The notes below the pieces were generated by a model. That model saw only the letters and a program-made list of their open reading frames with translations. It was not told the origin of the DNA and searched no databases. A stretch of DNA of 64,000 bases from Mucilaginibacter xinganensis. GTDB taxonomy: Bacteria; Bacteroidota; Bacteroidia; Sphingobacteriales; Sphingobacteriaceae. Shown here piece after piece: positions 35,755-43,389 of the stretch (position 1 is its first letter; every line of letters begins with the position of its first letter). The position numbers and the translations under genes are program-made. The stretch lies in contig JAMFSA010000105.1 in the NCBI GenBank assembly GCA_026225055.1, forward strand, positions 1-64,000. Reading direction: 5' to 3'.

Positions 35755-35785
35755 TTGTAAATACTAATTAATTTAGCTATCTTTG
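35755..35785 (+). promoter_or_regulatory. Promoter of the terminase small subunit gene
   Basis: TTG (35755-35757), 20-nt spacer, TATCTTTG (35778-35785), a good match to TTG-N19-21-TAnnTTTG, 35 bp before ATG 35820. Confidence 0.65.
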
Positions 35786-35819
35786 AATACACTTTATGCC
35801 ATTTGGCATTTCAATCATA

Positions 35820-36287
35820 ATGAAACTTACGCACCCCAAATTTACAGCTATAGGGCTAAACCAGCTCATTGATGATTATTTCATACACATCGAAGGTAAA
35901 TACCATCTCGAAGAAGAATTAACACAACCCAAAAGCACTAAAAAAACAATCGGCACAAAGATCTGGGATCGCCCGCCCGAACCAGCAACCATAACCGGAT
36001 TAGCTTTCTTCCTCGGTTTCAGCAGTCGACAGTTATTTGATGATTATGAAACCTCAGGTAAGCACGCCCACATCCTGAAACGCGGCCAGTTGCGTATCGA
36101 AGCCGAATACGAAAAGAAACTCCACCAGCAACCCGCCAGCGGCGCCATATTCGCCCTCCGTAGCATGGGCTGGAACGAAAAACCAGAAGAAAGGCCACCA
36201 TCCGATCTCTCCTCAAAAACCCTCAAAGTAAAGATCCTCGAAACCGGCCCAACACCAGCCTCCAACGAAAAGGAAGTATCACTCTAA
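35820..36287 (+). CDS. Phage terminase small subunit-like protein
   Basis: 155 aa. The family-typical order is an acidic N-terminus (LNQLIDDYFIHIEGKYHL), a PATITGLAFFLGFSSRQLFDDY helix-turn-helix-like segment, and then RGQLRIEAEYEKKLHQ and GAIFALRSMGW, as in DNA-packaging small subunits of Bacteroidota prophages. It would recognise phage DNA for packaging with the large subunit at 36790. ATG 35820 was chosen over 35796. Between it and the large subunit lie 500 bp of repeats, unusual because these genes are normally adjacent. Confidence 0.8.
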   Translation: MKLTHPKFTAIGLNQLIDDYFIHIEGKYHLEEELTQPKSTKKTIGTKIWDRPPEPATITGLAFFLGFSSRQLFDDYETSGKHAHILKRGQLRIEAEYEKKLHQQPASGAIFALRSMGWNEKPEERPPSDLSSKTLKVKILETGPTPASNEKEVSL

Positions 36288-36291
36288 CAAC

Positions 36292-36333
36292 CAGTGAGCA
36301 GTGAGCAGTGAGCAGTGAGCAGTGAGCAGTGAG
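36292..36333. repeat. Heptamer tandem repeat (6 x CAGTGAG)
   Basis: Six perfect copies of CAGTGAG, just after the stop codon of the small terminase gene. Two hairpins follow (GGTTCAAGCG/CGCTTGAACC near 36345-36368 and CATAAGCGT/GCTTATG near 36375-36397). Confidence 0.9.
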
Positions 36334-36452
36334 CCCCCCGCGCCGGTTCAAGCGTCCACGCTTGAACCAAACCCATACATAAGCGTCCATGCTTATGAAC
36401 CAAAACAACTAATGACTCAATGACAAATGACCTAATGACATTCTTCAAACCC

Positions 36453-36700
36453 GTCAGCAAAAAAGCTTCGGCCGAAATCAGGCAAAACAATGGTGGCCAA
36501 AAGCGTGGCAGGGCATAGCAGATTTTTACGGAAGCGTAAAGGCAGGTAGCGATAGTAGGGTAAAAATATAGCAGCCCAGGTTTTGCCTGCTTTGTAGCGC
36601 TGGCCCTGTGCGACAAAGAAGCCTCTTTGCTGACTTGATTTTTTGCTACTTTTTAATCAAGAAAAAAGTAGTAGCCTCCGCGGCAATGAGCGGCTTCATG
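36453..36700 (-). repeat. Structured repeat, copy 4, in a longer inter-gene module
   Basis: Core 36453-36634 (182 bp) with ends GTCAGCAAA and TTTGCTGAC, a covarying version of the GTCAGTAGAA/TTCTACTGAC ends seen in copies 1-3. A right-side hairpin (CTACTTTTTAATCAAGAAAAAAGTAG) follows, then CCTCCGCGGCAATGAGCGGC. It lies in a wider module (about 36345-36789) that ends in AATGAACC words just before the terminase start. Confidence 0.88.
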
Positions 36701-36789
36701 CGATAAATGTCAAGGCGACAAACAGCGATATCACACAACAAATAACCAATCCCCACCAAACACCAATGAATTAATGAACCATTGAACAA

Positions 36790-38013
36790 ATGAACCAACA
36801 AAATGAAGCATCCATCCTATTCAAACAAAACTACACCGCAGCAGCCAGTGTAATAGTAAACCAGGGCGGCACAAGTTCCGGCAAAACCTACGCAATCGAG
36901 CAGGTACTCTTCTGCCTCGCTTGCGAAACGCCCAAACAAATAATAACCGTAGTGGGGCAGGATATCCCAAACCTTAAAGCCGGTGCCCTGCGCGATGCAT
37001 TAAACATCTACAACAACTCCGATCAAATAAAAGCCATGGTAAAAAGCTATAACAAGTCCGATAGAGTGTTCGAGTTCCATAACGGTACACTCATCGAATT
37101 TAAAAGCTACGATAATGCCCAGGATGCCAAATCAGGCAAGCGCGATTACCTGTTCATCAACGAAGCCAACGGCATCACTTATGATATCTATACCGAGCTC
37201 GCCCTTCGCACCCGCGAACGCGTGTTTATCGATTATAACCCCAACTACAATTTCTGGGTGCACGATCATGTAATAGGCAAACCCGGTGTACAATTAATCA
37301 TCTCCGATCATCGCCACAATCCCTTTATCAAGCAAACCATGCGCGATAAAGTTGAGTCGCTAAAAGCGGTAGACATCGAACTCTGGAAAGTCTATGCCCG
37401 CGGACTAACCGGCAAAGTAAGCGGACTGGTATTCGATAACTGGCACATCTGCAATGATATCCCCCCGGATGCAAAACGCATAGCCGCCGGCCTCGATTTT
37501 GGCTTCACCAACGATGAAACCGGATGCTTGCAGGTGTACACTCAACACGGCGAACTATGGGTCGATGAAATGTTCTACGAAACCGGCCTTACCAATACCG
37601 ATATCGCGGCCCGCCTCACCAGCGCAGGCATCAGCAAAAGCACCGAGATCATCGCCGATAGCGCCGAACCAAAATCCATCGAAGAACTCAAACGCCTCGG
37701 CTGGAACATCAAAGGAGCGAAAAAGGGCCCCGACAGCATAAAAAACTCTATCGATATCCTCCGCCGCCACAAAATAAATATCACAAGACGCAGCGTAAAT
37801 CTTCGAAACGAAATAGCCCGCTATAAATGGCGTGTCGACCGTTCCGGAAAAACGATCAATGAACCCGTCGATGCCTTTAATCATTTAATAGATCCACTCA
37901 GATATATTGCGCTCAACAAACTAAAAATCAATACATTTACATCAATAAAGTCGCACATGCCTTATAAAAACAACACCTGGCACAATCCTATTGTAAACCT
38001 GATAACCATATGA
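36790..38013 (+). CDS. Phage terminase large subunit (PBSX/Terminase_3 type)
   Basis: 407 aa. ATPase part with Walker A-like NQGGTSSGKTYAIEQV near residue 25-35 and a Walker B-like DYLFINEANGITY near residue 125. The nuclease part contains AAGLDFGFTNDETGCLQVY (first acidic residues), EIIADSAEPKSIEELKRLGW (second) and PVDAFNHLIDPLRY (third), the three-part RuvC-like set of terminases. It would package phage DNA. No portal or capsid genes follow, so the packaging function is probably obsolete. The next gene starts 4 bp before its stop (overlap ATGA). Confidence 0.93.
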   Translation: MNQQNEASILFKQNYTAAASVIVNQGGTSSGKTYAIEQVLFCLACETPKQIITVVGQDIPNLKAGALRDALNIYNNSDQIKAMVKSYNKSDRVFEFHNGTLIEFKSYDNAQDAKSGKRDYLFINEANGITYDIYTELALRTRERVFIDYNPNYNFWVHDHVIGKPGVQLIISDHRHNPFIKQTMRDKVESLKAVDIELWKVYARGLTGKVSGLVFDNWHICNDIPPDAKRIAAGLDFGFTNDETGCLQVYTQHGELWVDEMFYETGLTNTDIAARLTSAGISKSTEIIADSAEPKSIEELKRLGWNIKGAKKGPDSIKNSIDILRRHKINITRRSVNLRNEIARYKWRVDRSGKTINEPVDAFNHLIDPLRYIALNKLKINTFTSIKSHMPYKNNTWHNPIVNLITI

Positions 38014-38711
38014 TAGAAAAAACACTAAAAACCACCGAAGGAAAACTGCTGGTAAAAATACCAACCGCCCTTAACGAAGTTACTTTGGGCCAGATGATGG
38101 AGATGCAGGAAAAGCATTACCTTAATGATATGGAAGCCATCAGTATTCTATCAGGCATTCCGGTTAAAGAGCTGCATAATGTCACCAACGCAAATGATTT
38201 TCAGGTATTTGGCAACTCCGTACATGCGCTTTCCGGCCAGATCAAGTACCTCTACAATAGCGATGCAATCCCACACAAAGTAAATTTCATGCTCGGCAAG
38301 CGAAAAGTAACCGTAAACGTAATCCGCAACCTATCGGTCGAGCCTGCCGGTGCATTCATGGCCGCTCGCGACATCATTGCCGATGAAATAAACGAAACCA
38401 TCAAACTGCATGGCGAAGAACACTGGCAGGAACATTTCCATCCCTCGTTAAAAGCATGTTGTCATCTGCTGGCACACTATTTCTTTTGCCGTGCAACAGG
38501 CAAAAAATACGATGAATACGAAGCCGAAGAATTTTGTAACGAAGTAAAAAAACTCAGGGTAACGGAGGCGCTGCCCATAGCAAAACATTTTTTTTCCTGT
38601 TATCCCAACTTATTGAAACAGAAAATAGGCTTCTTTCAGCGCCTGCATCAATATTGGAGAAGAAGGCAGGTATTCAAGCGTTTGAAAAATTTAAATACAT
38701 CAACACCATAA
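38010..38711 (+). CDS. Phage tail assembly chaperone-like protein (frame-0 product)
   Basis: 233 aa, overlapping the terminase end by 4 bp. The N-terminal half (TLKTTEGKLLVKIPTALNEV, TLGQMMEMQE) and the helical rest resemble tail assembly chaperones of Bacteroidota phages, though identity is uncertain. From 38540 the -1 frame is also open, to 38854, and encodes a helical C-terminus of the kind made by programmed frameshifting in tail chaperones (gpG/gpGT). Two slippery heptamers in the correct phase are seen: A_AAA_AAA at 38546-38552 and T_TTT_TTT at 38588-38594. Confidence 0.65.
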   Translation: MIEKTLKTTEGKLLVKIPTALNEVTLGQMMEMQEKHYLNDMEAISILSGIPVKELHNVTNANDFQVFGNSVHALSGQIKYLYNSDAIPHKVNFMLGKRKVTVNVIRNLSVEPAGAFMAARDIIADEINETIKLHGEEHWQEHFHPSLKACCHLLAHYFFCRATGKKYDEYEAEEFCNEVKKLRVTEALPIAKHFFSCYPNLLKQKIGFFQRLHQYWRRRQVFKRLKNLNTSTP

Positions 38712-38854
38712 ACTCATTAGCCGCTGGCGACATCACCAAGTGGGACACCATCCTCAACATGCCCTACGAACGTATCCTAACCAAACTCCTGCTCAACAAA
38801 ACCGAATCCGAATATCAAAAACGTTACTCAGATCTAATAAACGCCCAACGATAA
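38540..38854 (+). CDS. -1 frame extension of the tail chaperone
   Basis: Open in the -1 frame relative to 38010-38711. After the T_TTT_TTT site it reads LSQLIETENRLLSAPASILE, and later ALIKE features such as INTINSLAAGDITKWDTIL, MPYERILTKLLLNKTESEY and DLINAQR. The DITKWDxxLxMPYxxxLTKL pattern is strongly protein-like and has no start of its own in a good context, which points to a frameshift product. Confidence 0.6.
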   Translation, partial: RSKKTQGNGGAAHSKTFFFLLSQLIETENRLLSAPASILEKKAGIQAFEKFKYINTINSLAAGDITKWDTILNMPYERILTKLLLNKTESEYQKRYSDLINAQR

Positions 38855-38898
38855 GGATTCCCCTCTTGAGAGGTGCCAAGGGTGTGTCCATTTCCAAG

Positions 38899-38945
38899 CG
38901 TCATTGCGAGGAACGAAGCAATCTCTATACTATACAGAGCAATTA
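38899..38945. repeat. CATTGCGAG-family half repeat
   Basis: Reads CGTCATTGCGAGGAACGAAG then CAATCTCTATAC, matching one arm of the 22056-22172 inverted repeat with small changes; no complete second arm is present. Confidence 0.65.
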
Positions 38946-39048
38946 GAAAAGCAATCCACCCTCAACCGCCAGTTCAAGCGTCTCCGCTTATGAACCAAAA
39001 CAACCAATGACTCAGTGACTAATGACCCAATGACATTCTTCCACCCCC

Positions 39049-39300
39049 GTCAGCAAAAACGCTTCGACCGAAATCAGGCAAAATAATGGTGGCCAAAAGC
39101 GTGGCAGGGCATAGGAAATTTTTGCAGAAGCAATGGCTATGAGGGAGGCGATAGCAGGGCAAACTTTTCCAGCCCAGGTTTTGCCTGATTTGCAGCGTAG
39201 TACCCGTGCGGCAAAGAAGCCTCTTTGCTGACTTGATTTTTTGGTTCTTTTGTATCAAGACAAAAGAACTAGCCTCCGCGGCAATGAGCGGCCTCATGCG
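39049..39300 (-). repeat. Structured repeat, copy 5
   Basis: Core 39049-39232 (184 bp) with ends GTCAGCAAA and TTTGCTGAC as in copy 4, followed by GGTTCTTTTGTATCAAGACAAAAGAAC hairpin parts and CCTCCGCGGCAATGAGCGGC. Copies 4 and 5 also share their flanks (GTTCAAGCGTC upstream, AATGAACCA words downstream). Confidence 0.88.
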
Positions 39301-39361
39301 ATAAGTAACACGTTATGCATACCCGCCAACCACCAATGAACCATTAAACTAATGAACCAAT

Positions 39362-39499
39362 ATGATCCGCAACCAAATACAATCCATAACCCAAACCCTC
39401 AGCAGCGCCCCCACATTCATATACGGCACCCAAAATGAGCAGAGTGGTATTACCAAAACGAATATAAAGCAACTACCTAATATTTATGAAATACATTAA
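39362..39499 (+). pseudogene. Truncated phage structural-type gene
   Basis: 45 codons starting MIRNQIQSITQTLSSAPTFI followed by YGTQNEQSG. This N-terminus resembles phage structural proteins of Bacteroidota (xxTFIYGTxxEQN pattern), but similarity ends near residue 28 and a stop follows. It overlaps the end of the acyltransferase gene by 4 bp. It marks the right end of the prophage remnant. Confidence 0.4.
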
Positions 39500-40527
39500 A
39501 AGTTCAATATATTTTTCAATCTTAAAAACGGTTTCTCTATTAATATAAAGCTTAAAAAAGACACCACCGCAGTTATAAGTAGTGTGATTATTAAAAAGGC
39601 CCAAACATTTAAATACGCTCCCCAAAGCTTATATACCATCTGCTCAATAGGGAAAGCATAAATATATAAACCATAAGAAATATCATATTTAAACTTGACT
39701 TTAAATTTAGAGAACAACGATATGCAGAGTATTGAAATTAATATGGGAGCTGCAATATTATAGCCCCCGAACTTTAAAAGCAGTATTGTAATTGCCGTTA
39801 TAATTATAAGCCCTTTATTATTGAATTGCAGCTTTTCACGATACATGTAAAACAATGCGCCTAAAACAAAGCAGGTATATAGTTTTAAAGCATTTGATAA
39901 TATAAGAAAGGTAGGCCCATAACTGATGTTAAAGAGGAATTTTAAGCCATAAAATAGATACACTAAAGTAGTTATTATTAGAAACGGCAATTTGTTATCA
40001 TTGAAAATCCCGCCTAAGCCTATCAGCATAATAAAAATATAGCAATAAAATTCAGGTCTAAGACTCCACAGGCTACCGTTAAGTGATAACTTATAAGCGC
40101 TATTCTTTAAGATATCGCCAATGCTCCATTGGTTCACTTCTAAAAGGAAATTTCTATAAAGAAACGAAAACGAACTATTCTCACCTGTAAATGGGAAATT
40201 AGAAATTGTATGATGATCTGAATAATAAATGACTGGGGCAATCACAAAACTGGTTACCAATAAGCAAAACCAAAAACCGGGGAATATTCTTACAATCCTA
40301 TGCCATAAAAAGATATAGACACTTTCACTACGTTCATAGCTACCCGCGATTAAATACCCACTTAAAGAGAAAAAACCCATAACTCCAAATTCAGCAATAT
40401 AGGTTTGATTTTTAACCAGGTTAACAAATGGTTCCTGTCCATAGCCTCCAATTAAATATGCATGTGAAAACAAAACCGACAGAGCAAGTATAACTCTCAA
40501 TAAATCGAATGCATTGTTTTTATTCAT
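39496..40527 (-). CDS. Acyltransferase family (OafA/Acyltransferase_3) membrane protein
   Basis: 343 aa, about ten membrane segments. The N-terminal FDLLRVILALSVLFSHAYLIGG has the conserved His, and FFSLSGYLIAGSYERS and GSLWSLRPEFYCYIF also match the family. Members O-acylate cell-surface polysaccharides. Low GC and no polysaccharide genes next to it suggest it may be acquired. ATG 40527 was chosen over a TTG at 40533. Confidence 0.88.
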   Translation of the reverse strand: MNKNNAFDLLRVILALSVLFSHAYLIGGYGQEPFVNLVKNQTYIAEFGVMGFFSLSGYLIAGSYERSESVYIFLWHRIVRIFPGFWFCLLVTSFVIAPVIYYSDHHTISNFPFTGENSSFSFLYRNFLLEVNQWSIGDILKNSAYKLSLNGSLWSLRPEFYCYIFIMLIGLGGIFNDNKLPFLIITTLVYLFYGLKFLFNISYGPTFLILSNALKLYTCFVLGALFYMYREKLQFNNKGLIIITAITILLLKFGGYNIAAPILISILCISLFSKFKVKFKYDISYGLYIYAFPIEQMVYKLWGAYLNVWAFLIITLLITAVVSFLSFILIEKPFLRLKNILNF

Positions 40528-40842
40528 TAGCAAATTATAGGGATAAATATTCTTATCAAGTATAATGATTTAATTGATTTTATAGACAATCCTTTTTAAA
40601 AGTCATGAATGCCTGAAGGTTTTCACTTAGGCAATTCCTTTCAAGATATTAAGGAAAGATTTTAAAACTTTAATTTTCTTATGTCATTGAAATTTACTAA
40701 AATTATCAATTCCTCAGTTCTTCTTATGTTTTTTGTAAAAGAGGTGTTATAATAATAGAGTTTGGATAACTCTGACTGACTTTAAAGTTCTTATTACATT
40801 TCCAAACAGTGGTCTGTTGATTTTAGCTTGTAATAAAAAATG
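40528..40842. other. Intergenic region, no gene seen
   Basis: 315 AT-rich bases between the acyltransferase start and tRNA-Leu(GAG). No coding frame, repeat or known RNA recognised. Confidence 0.4.
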
Positions 40843-40926
40843 TGCCCGGAACGAGATTCGAACTCGTACATCCTTGCGAATGCCACCCCCTCAAGATGGT
40901 GCGTCTACCAATTTCGCCACCCGGGC
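40843..40926 (-). tRNA. tRNA-Leu (GAG)
   Basis: 84-nt type II tRNA with long variable arm. Acceptor GCCCGGG pairs with TCCGGGC (one G-T pair), anticodon stem CCATC/GGTGG with loop TTGAGGG gives anticodon GAG; T arm ACGAGTTCGAATCTCGT, discriminator A. Confidence 0.95.
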
Positions 40927-40934
40927 TTGTTACT

Positions 40935-40998
40935 AAAAAAAGTCTTTAGTCTGTAGTTCTGGTCTATTCAACACTGAACTTAAGACTAAAGACTTTTT
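40935..40998 (-). terminator. Hairpin between the two tRNA-Leu genes
   Basis: AAAAAGTCTTTAGTCT and AGACTAAAGACTTTTT pair (about 16 bp) around a loop. On the minus strand it would end the upstream tRNA-Leu(CAG) transcript. Confidence 0.7.
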
Positions 40999-41015
40999 AC
41001 TTTAAGAAAAGGATG

Positions 41016-41099
41016 TGCCCGAAGAGAGACTCGAACTCTCAAGAGACAATTCTCAACGGCTTCTGAGACCGCAACGTTTACCAATTTCGCCATCCGGGC
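41016..41099 (-). tRNA. tRNA-Leu (CAG)
   Basis: 84-nt type II tRNA. Acceptor GCCCGGA pairs with TTCGGGC, anticodon loop CTCAGAA gives CAG, T arm AGAGTTCGAGTCTCT, discriminator A. About 90 bp upstream (minus strand) of tRNA-Leu(GAG). Confidence 0.94.
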
Positions 41100-41256
41100 A
41101 TTAAAGTACACCTTATATACTCGCCAATTTTATAACTGCAAGTATACGGGGCTGCAAATATACTTTTTTCAGCTAAAAAGCATCTAAATAAATATAAAAA
41201 TTGATCATGCCTTGCAATTTGCCTTGGTAAAGGATAAATTCGGATAAAACACACGA

Positions 41257-42267
41257 ATGAGAAGCCATACATCTGGTATTACTATCCTTTTATTACTCTT
41301 TATTTTTTTTACAAACGAAGCTATCGCACAGCACATTGTTCTTTTACAACAAGGTAAACCAACAAGTATCCGCGGCTTGTCAGTGGTCAATGATAAAACT
41401 GCATGGATAAGCGGTAGTAATGGGTATATCGCCATAACTAGTGATGGGGGTAAAACCTGGCAGTGGCGGCAAATAAAAGGTTTCGAACAAGCCGACTTCA
41501 GAGATATTGAAGCATTTTCCAATAAAGAAGCCGTGATCATGAGTTCCGGCACACCCGCTCTAATATTAAAAACCATTGATGGAGGTGTAAACTGGCAAGT
41601 AAAATACCGCAATACTGATACTGCTTATTTTTTAGATGCAATGGATTTTGACAATCCCTCACATGGCTTCATCCTCGGCGATCCTATAAAAAATAGATTT
41701 CTGTTACTCGAAACTAAAAATAGCGGCAATACCTGGAATAATTATAATAACAGCCCTGTTGCCTCAGCCAATGAAGCAGCGTTTGCCGCCAGTGGAACTT
41801 GCTTGCGCACAATAAATCATACTAATATTATTGTAACGGGCGGCGCGGTTTCCAATATTTTTGTTCAGGTGCCAAATAAAGACTGGTATAAAACTGCCAT
41901 TCCTATTACACATGGAAAAAGCAGTCAGGGAGCTTTTTCAATAGCTAAAGGTAAAAACCAACTGGTTATTGTTGGCGGCAACTATCAGCATGATAGACGT
42001 ACCGATTCCACTGTCTGTTACTCTAATAATAGAACGAACTGGAAATTAGCGCATACCCCTCCATCCGGTTACCAATCATGTGTAGAATATATTAATGCCG
42101 ACACCTACCTTTCAACCGGCACGCCCGGAACAAATATCTCAACCGATGGTGGCAAGAATTGGAAGCAAACAGATACACTCAATTTTAACGTTTGCAGGAA
42201 AGCAAAGCATGGAAATCTGGTTTTATTAGCTGGCAGCAATGGTAAAATAGCAGTTTTTAAACTATAG
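41257..42267 (+). CDS. Exported YCF48/BNR-repeat protein
   Basis: 336 aa. Signal peptide (ITILLLLFIFFTNEAIAQ), then Asp-box repeats TSDGGKTWQW, TIDGGVNWQVKY and STDGGKNWKQ, giving a beta-propeller of the YCF48/sortilin/sialidase type. Bacteroidota encode many such periplasmic propellers of unknown function; some family members help assemble photosystem II in phototrophs, which does not apply here. Confidence 0.85.
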   Translation: MRSHTSGITILLLLFIFFTNEAIAQHIVLLQQGKPTSIRGLSVVNDKTAWISGSNGYIAITSDGGKTWQWRQIKGFEQADFRDIEAFSNKEAVIMSSGTPALILKTIDGGVNWQVKYRNTDTAYFLDAMDFDNPSHGFILGDPIKNRFLLLETKNSGNTWNNYNNSPVASANEAAFAASGTCLRTINHTNIIVTGGAVSNIFVQVPNKDWYKTAIPITHGKSSQGAFSIAKGKNQLVIVGGNYQHDRRTDSTVCYSNNRTNWKLAHTPPSGYQSCVEYINADTYLSTGTPGTNISTDGGKNWKQTDTLNFNVCRKAKHGNLVLLAGSNGKIAVFKL

Positions 42268-42320
42268 ACAATTGACAATGAAGCGCTTATTATATACTTT
42301 AAAATAAATTAAAATAACAC

Positions 42321-42351
42321 TTGCACACAAAGCTCAATAGTCCTATATTTG
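42321..42351 (+). promoter_or_regulatory. tRNA-Lys promoter
   Basis: TTG (42321-42323), 20-nt spacer, TATATTTG (42344-42351), a near-ideal Bacteroidota promoter, 26 bp before tRNA-Lys. Confidence 0.8.
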
Positions 42352-42376
42352 CACCACTTTAATCGGAGACGATAAT

Positions 42377-42449
42377 GATTCCGTAGCTCAGCTGGTAGAG
42401 CATAACACTTTTAATGTTGGGGTCCTGGGTTCGAATCCCAGCGGGATCA
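42377..42449 (+). tRNA. tRNA-Lys (TTT), defence-island boundary
   Basis: 73 nt. Acceptor GATTCCG pairs with CGGGATC (one T-G pair), anticodon stem TAACA/TGTTG with loop CTTTTAA gives TTT, T arm CTGGGTTCGAATCCCAG, discriminator A. Its 3' end CCCAGCGGGATCAC (42437-42450) recurs at 56814-56827, the probable far edge of the inserted island. Confidence 0.96.
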
Positions 42450-42456
42450 CGAATGT

Positions 42457-42491
42457 AACACCCTGTAAATCAAGCATTTACAGGGTGTTTT
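42457..42491 (+). terminator. tRNA-Lys terminator
   Basis: Perfect 14-bp stem AACACCCTGTAAAT / ATTTACAGGGTGTT with CAAGC loop, followed by TTT. Confidence 0.9.
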
Positions 42492-42581
42492 CGTTTAAAC
42501 TCACCACTAATAAACGCCCTTATTATTGCTCAATAAATCCATTTTTACCTTCAAATAGTCGCTTTTTAAACAAAAAAAAGC

Positions 42582-42711
42582 GTGATCCCAGCCATTTTTA
42601 ACCTTCTTTCAAATAGATTTCAAAAACTATTTAAATAGCTAAAAATCAAATACTTATTTCAACAAATCTGATTGTTTATTTATGATCCCGTGTGATCCCG
42701 GTGGGATCACG
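42582..42711. repeat. GGGATCAC / GTGATCCC site cluster
   Basis: GTGATCCC at 42582-42589 and 42693-42700, GGGATCAC at 42704-42711 and TGATCCC at 42684-42690. GTGATCCC-GGT-GGGATCAC (42693-42711) is a perfect palindrome. All share the terminal octamer of the tRNA-Lys gene, as attachment-site scars or integrase arm sites would. The rest of the 42450-42914 gap shows no gene. Confidence 0.6.
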
Positions 42712-42914
42712 TCCTTTCAAAAAAAGACTGTCCAAAACGGTGCTTTTTTGTCCAAAATATAATCTTCAAAAAGTCAAATCTGACTAAATCGGGTCAAATC
42801 AATTTTTATCCATTTTGTTGAGTATAAATCTTCATCACTTTTGGGCACCAGTTAAGTAAAAAGTGGTTATGAAGTGATAGTTACTACAATAATTATCTCC
42901 CCTATTTACCGAAT

Positions 42915-43214
42915 TTGTTGATTATGACAATCTCTCAAATTAGCACAGGGCAACGTTCCGCTTTGGCGCTTTCGATATTCTTATGCCTAAATAAAAAACT
43001 GCGGAACGGTCCCGATATTATTCTTTTTGATGATCCGGTATCATTTATTGATGACTTTAACGCATTGTCGTTTTTAGATTATCTGCGAAAAGATATGTTG
43101 TCTGCAGGCAAACAGGTATTTTTCGCAACTGCTAATACACGGCTGGCAAGTTTATTTGAGAAGAAATTTTCATTTCTGGATAAGGATTTTAAACAATGGG
43201 AATTTACACGGTGA
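42915..43214 (+). pseudogene. C-terminal fragment of an ABC/SMC-type ATPase
   Basis: About 97 codons. ISTGQRSALALSIFLCLN is an ABC signature, DIILFDDPVSFIDDFN is a Walker B with D-loop, and QVFFATANTRLASLFEKKF is the His-switch region of SMC/RecF-type ATPases. The N-terminal part with the Walker A is absent, so it is a remnant of a larger ATPase, perhaps from a defence or repair gene, truncated at the island edge. Confidence 0.75.
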
Positions 43215-43389
43215 AAGCAGGAAAATAACCTATTTGATGCTTAATGGAGTAAATAGTGATTTGTTTCGTGGATTGGCGTATTGCTTAATTGGAGCATGTT
43301 TCAGTTCCCATAATACTCGTTTTTTCGTACTTTAGTCTATCCAAAACGGATACGTAGTCCCTTACGGCTTACCTCTTGAATGACTGTTT

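Noticed and set aside
36292..36333. CRISPR array
   Set aside because: The units are 7 bp, directly adjacent and without spacers; no Cas genes occur in the window.
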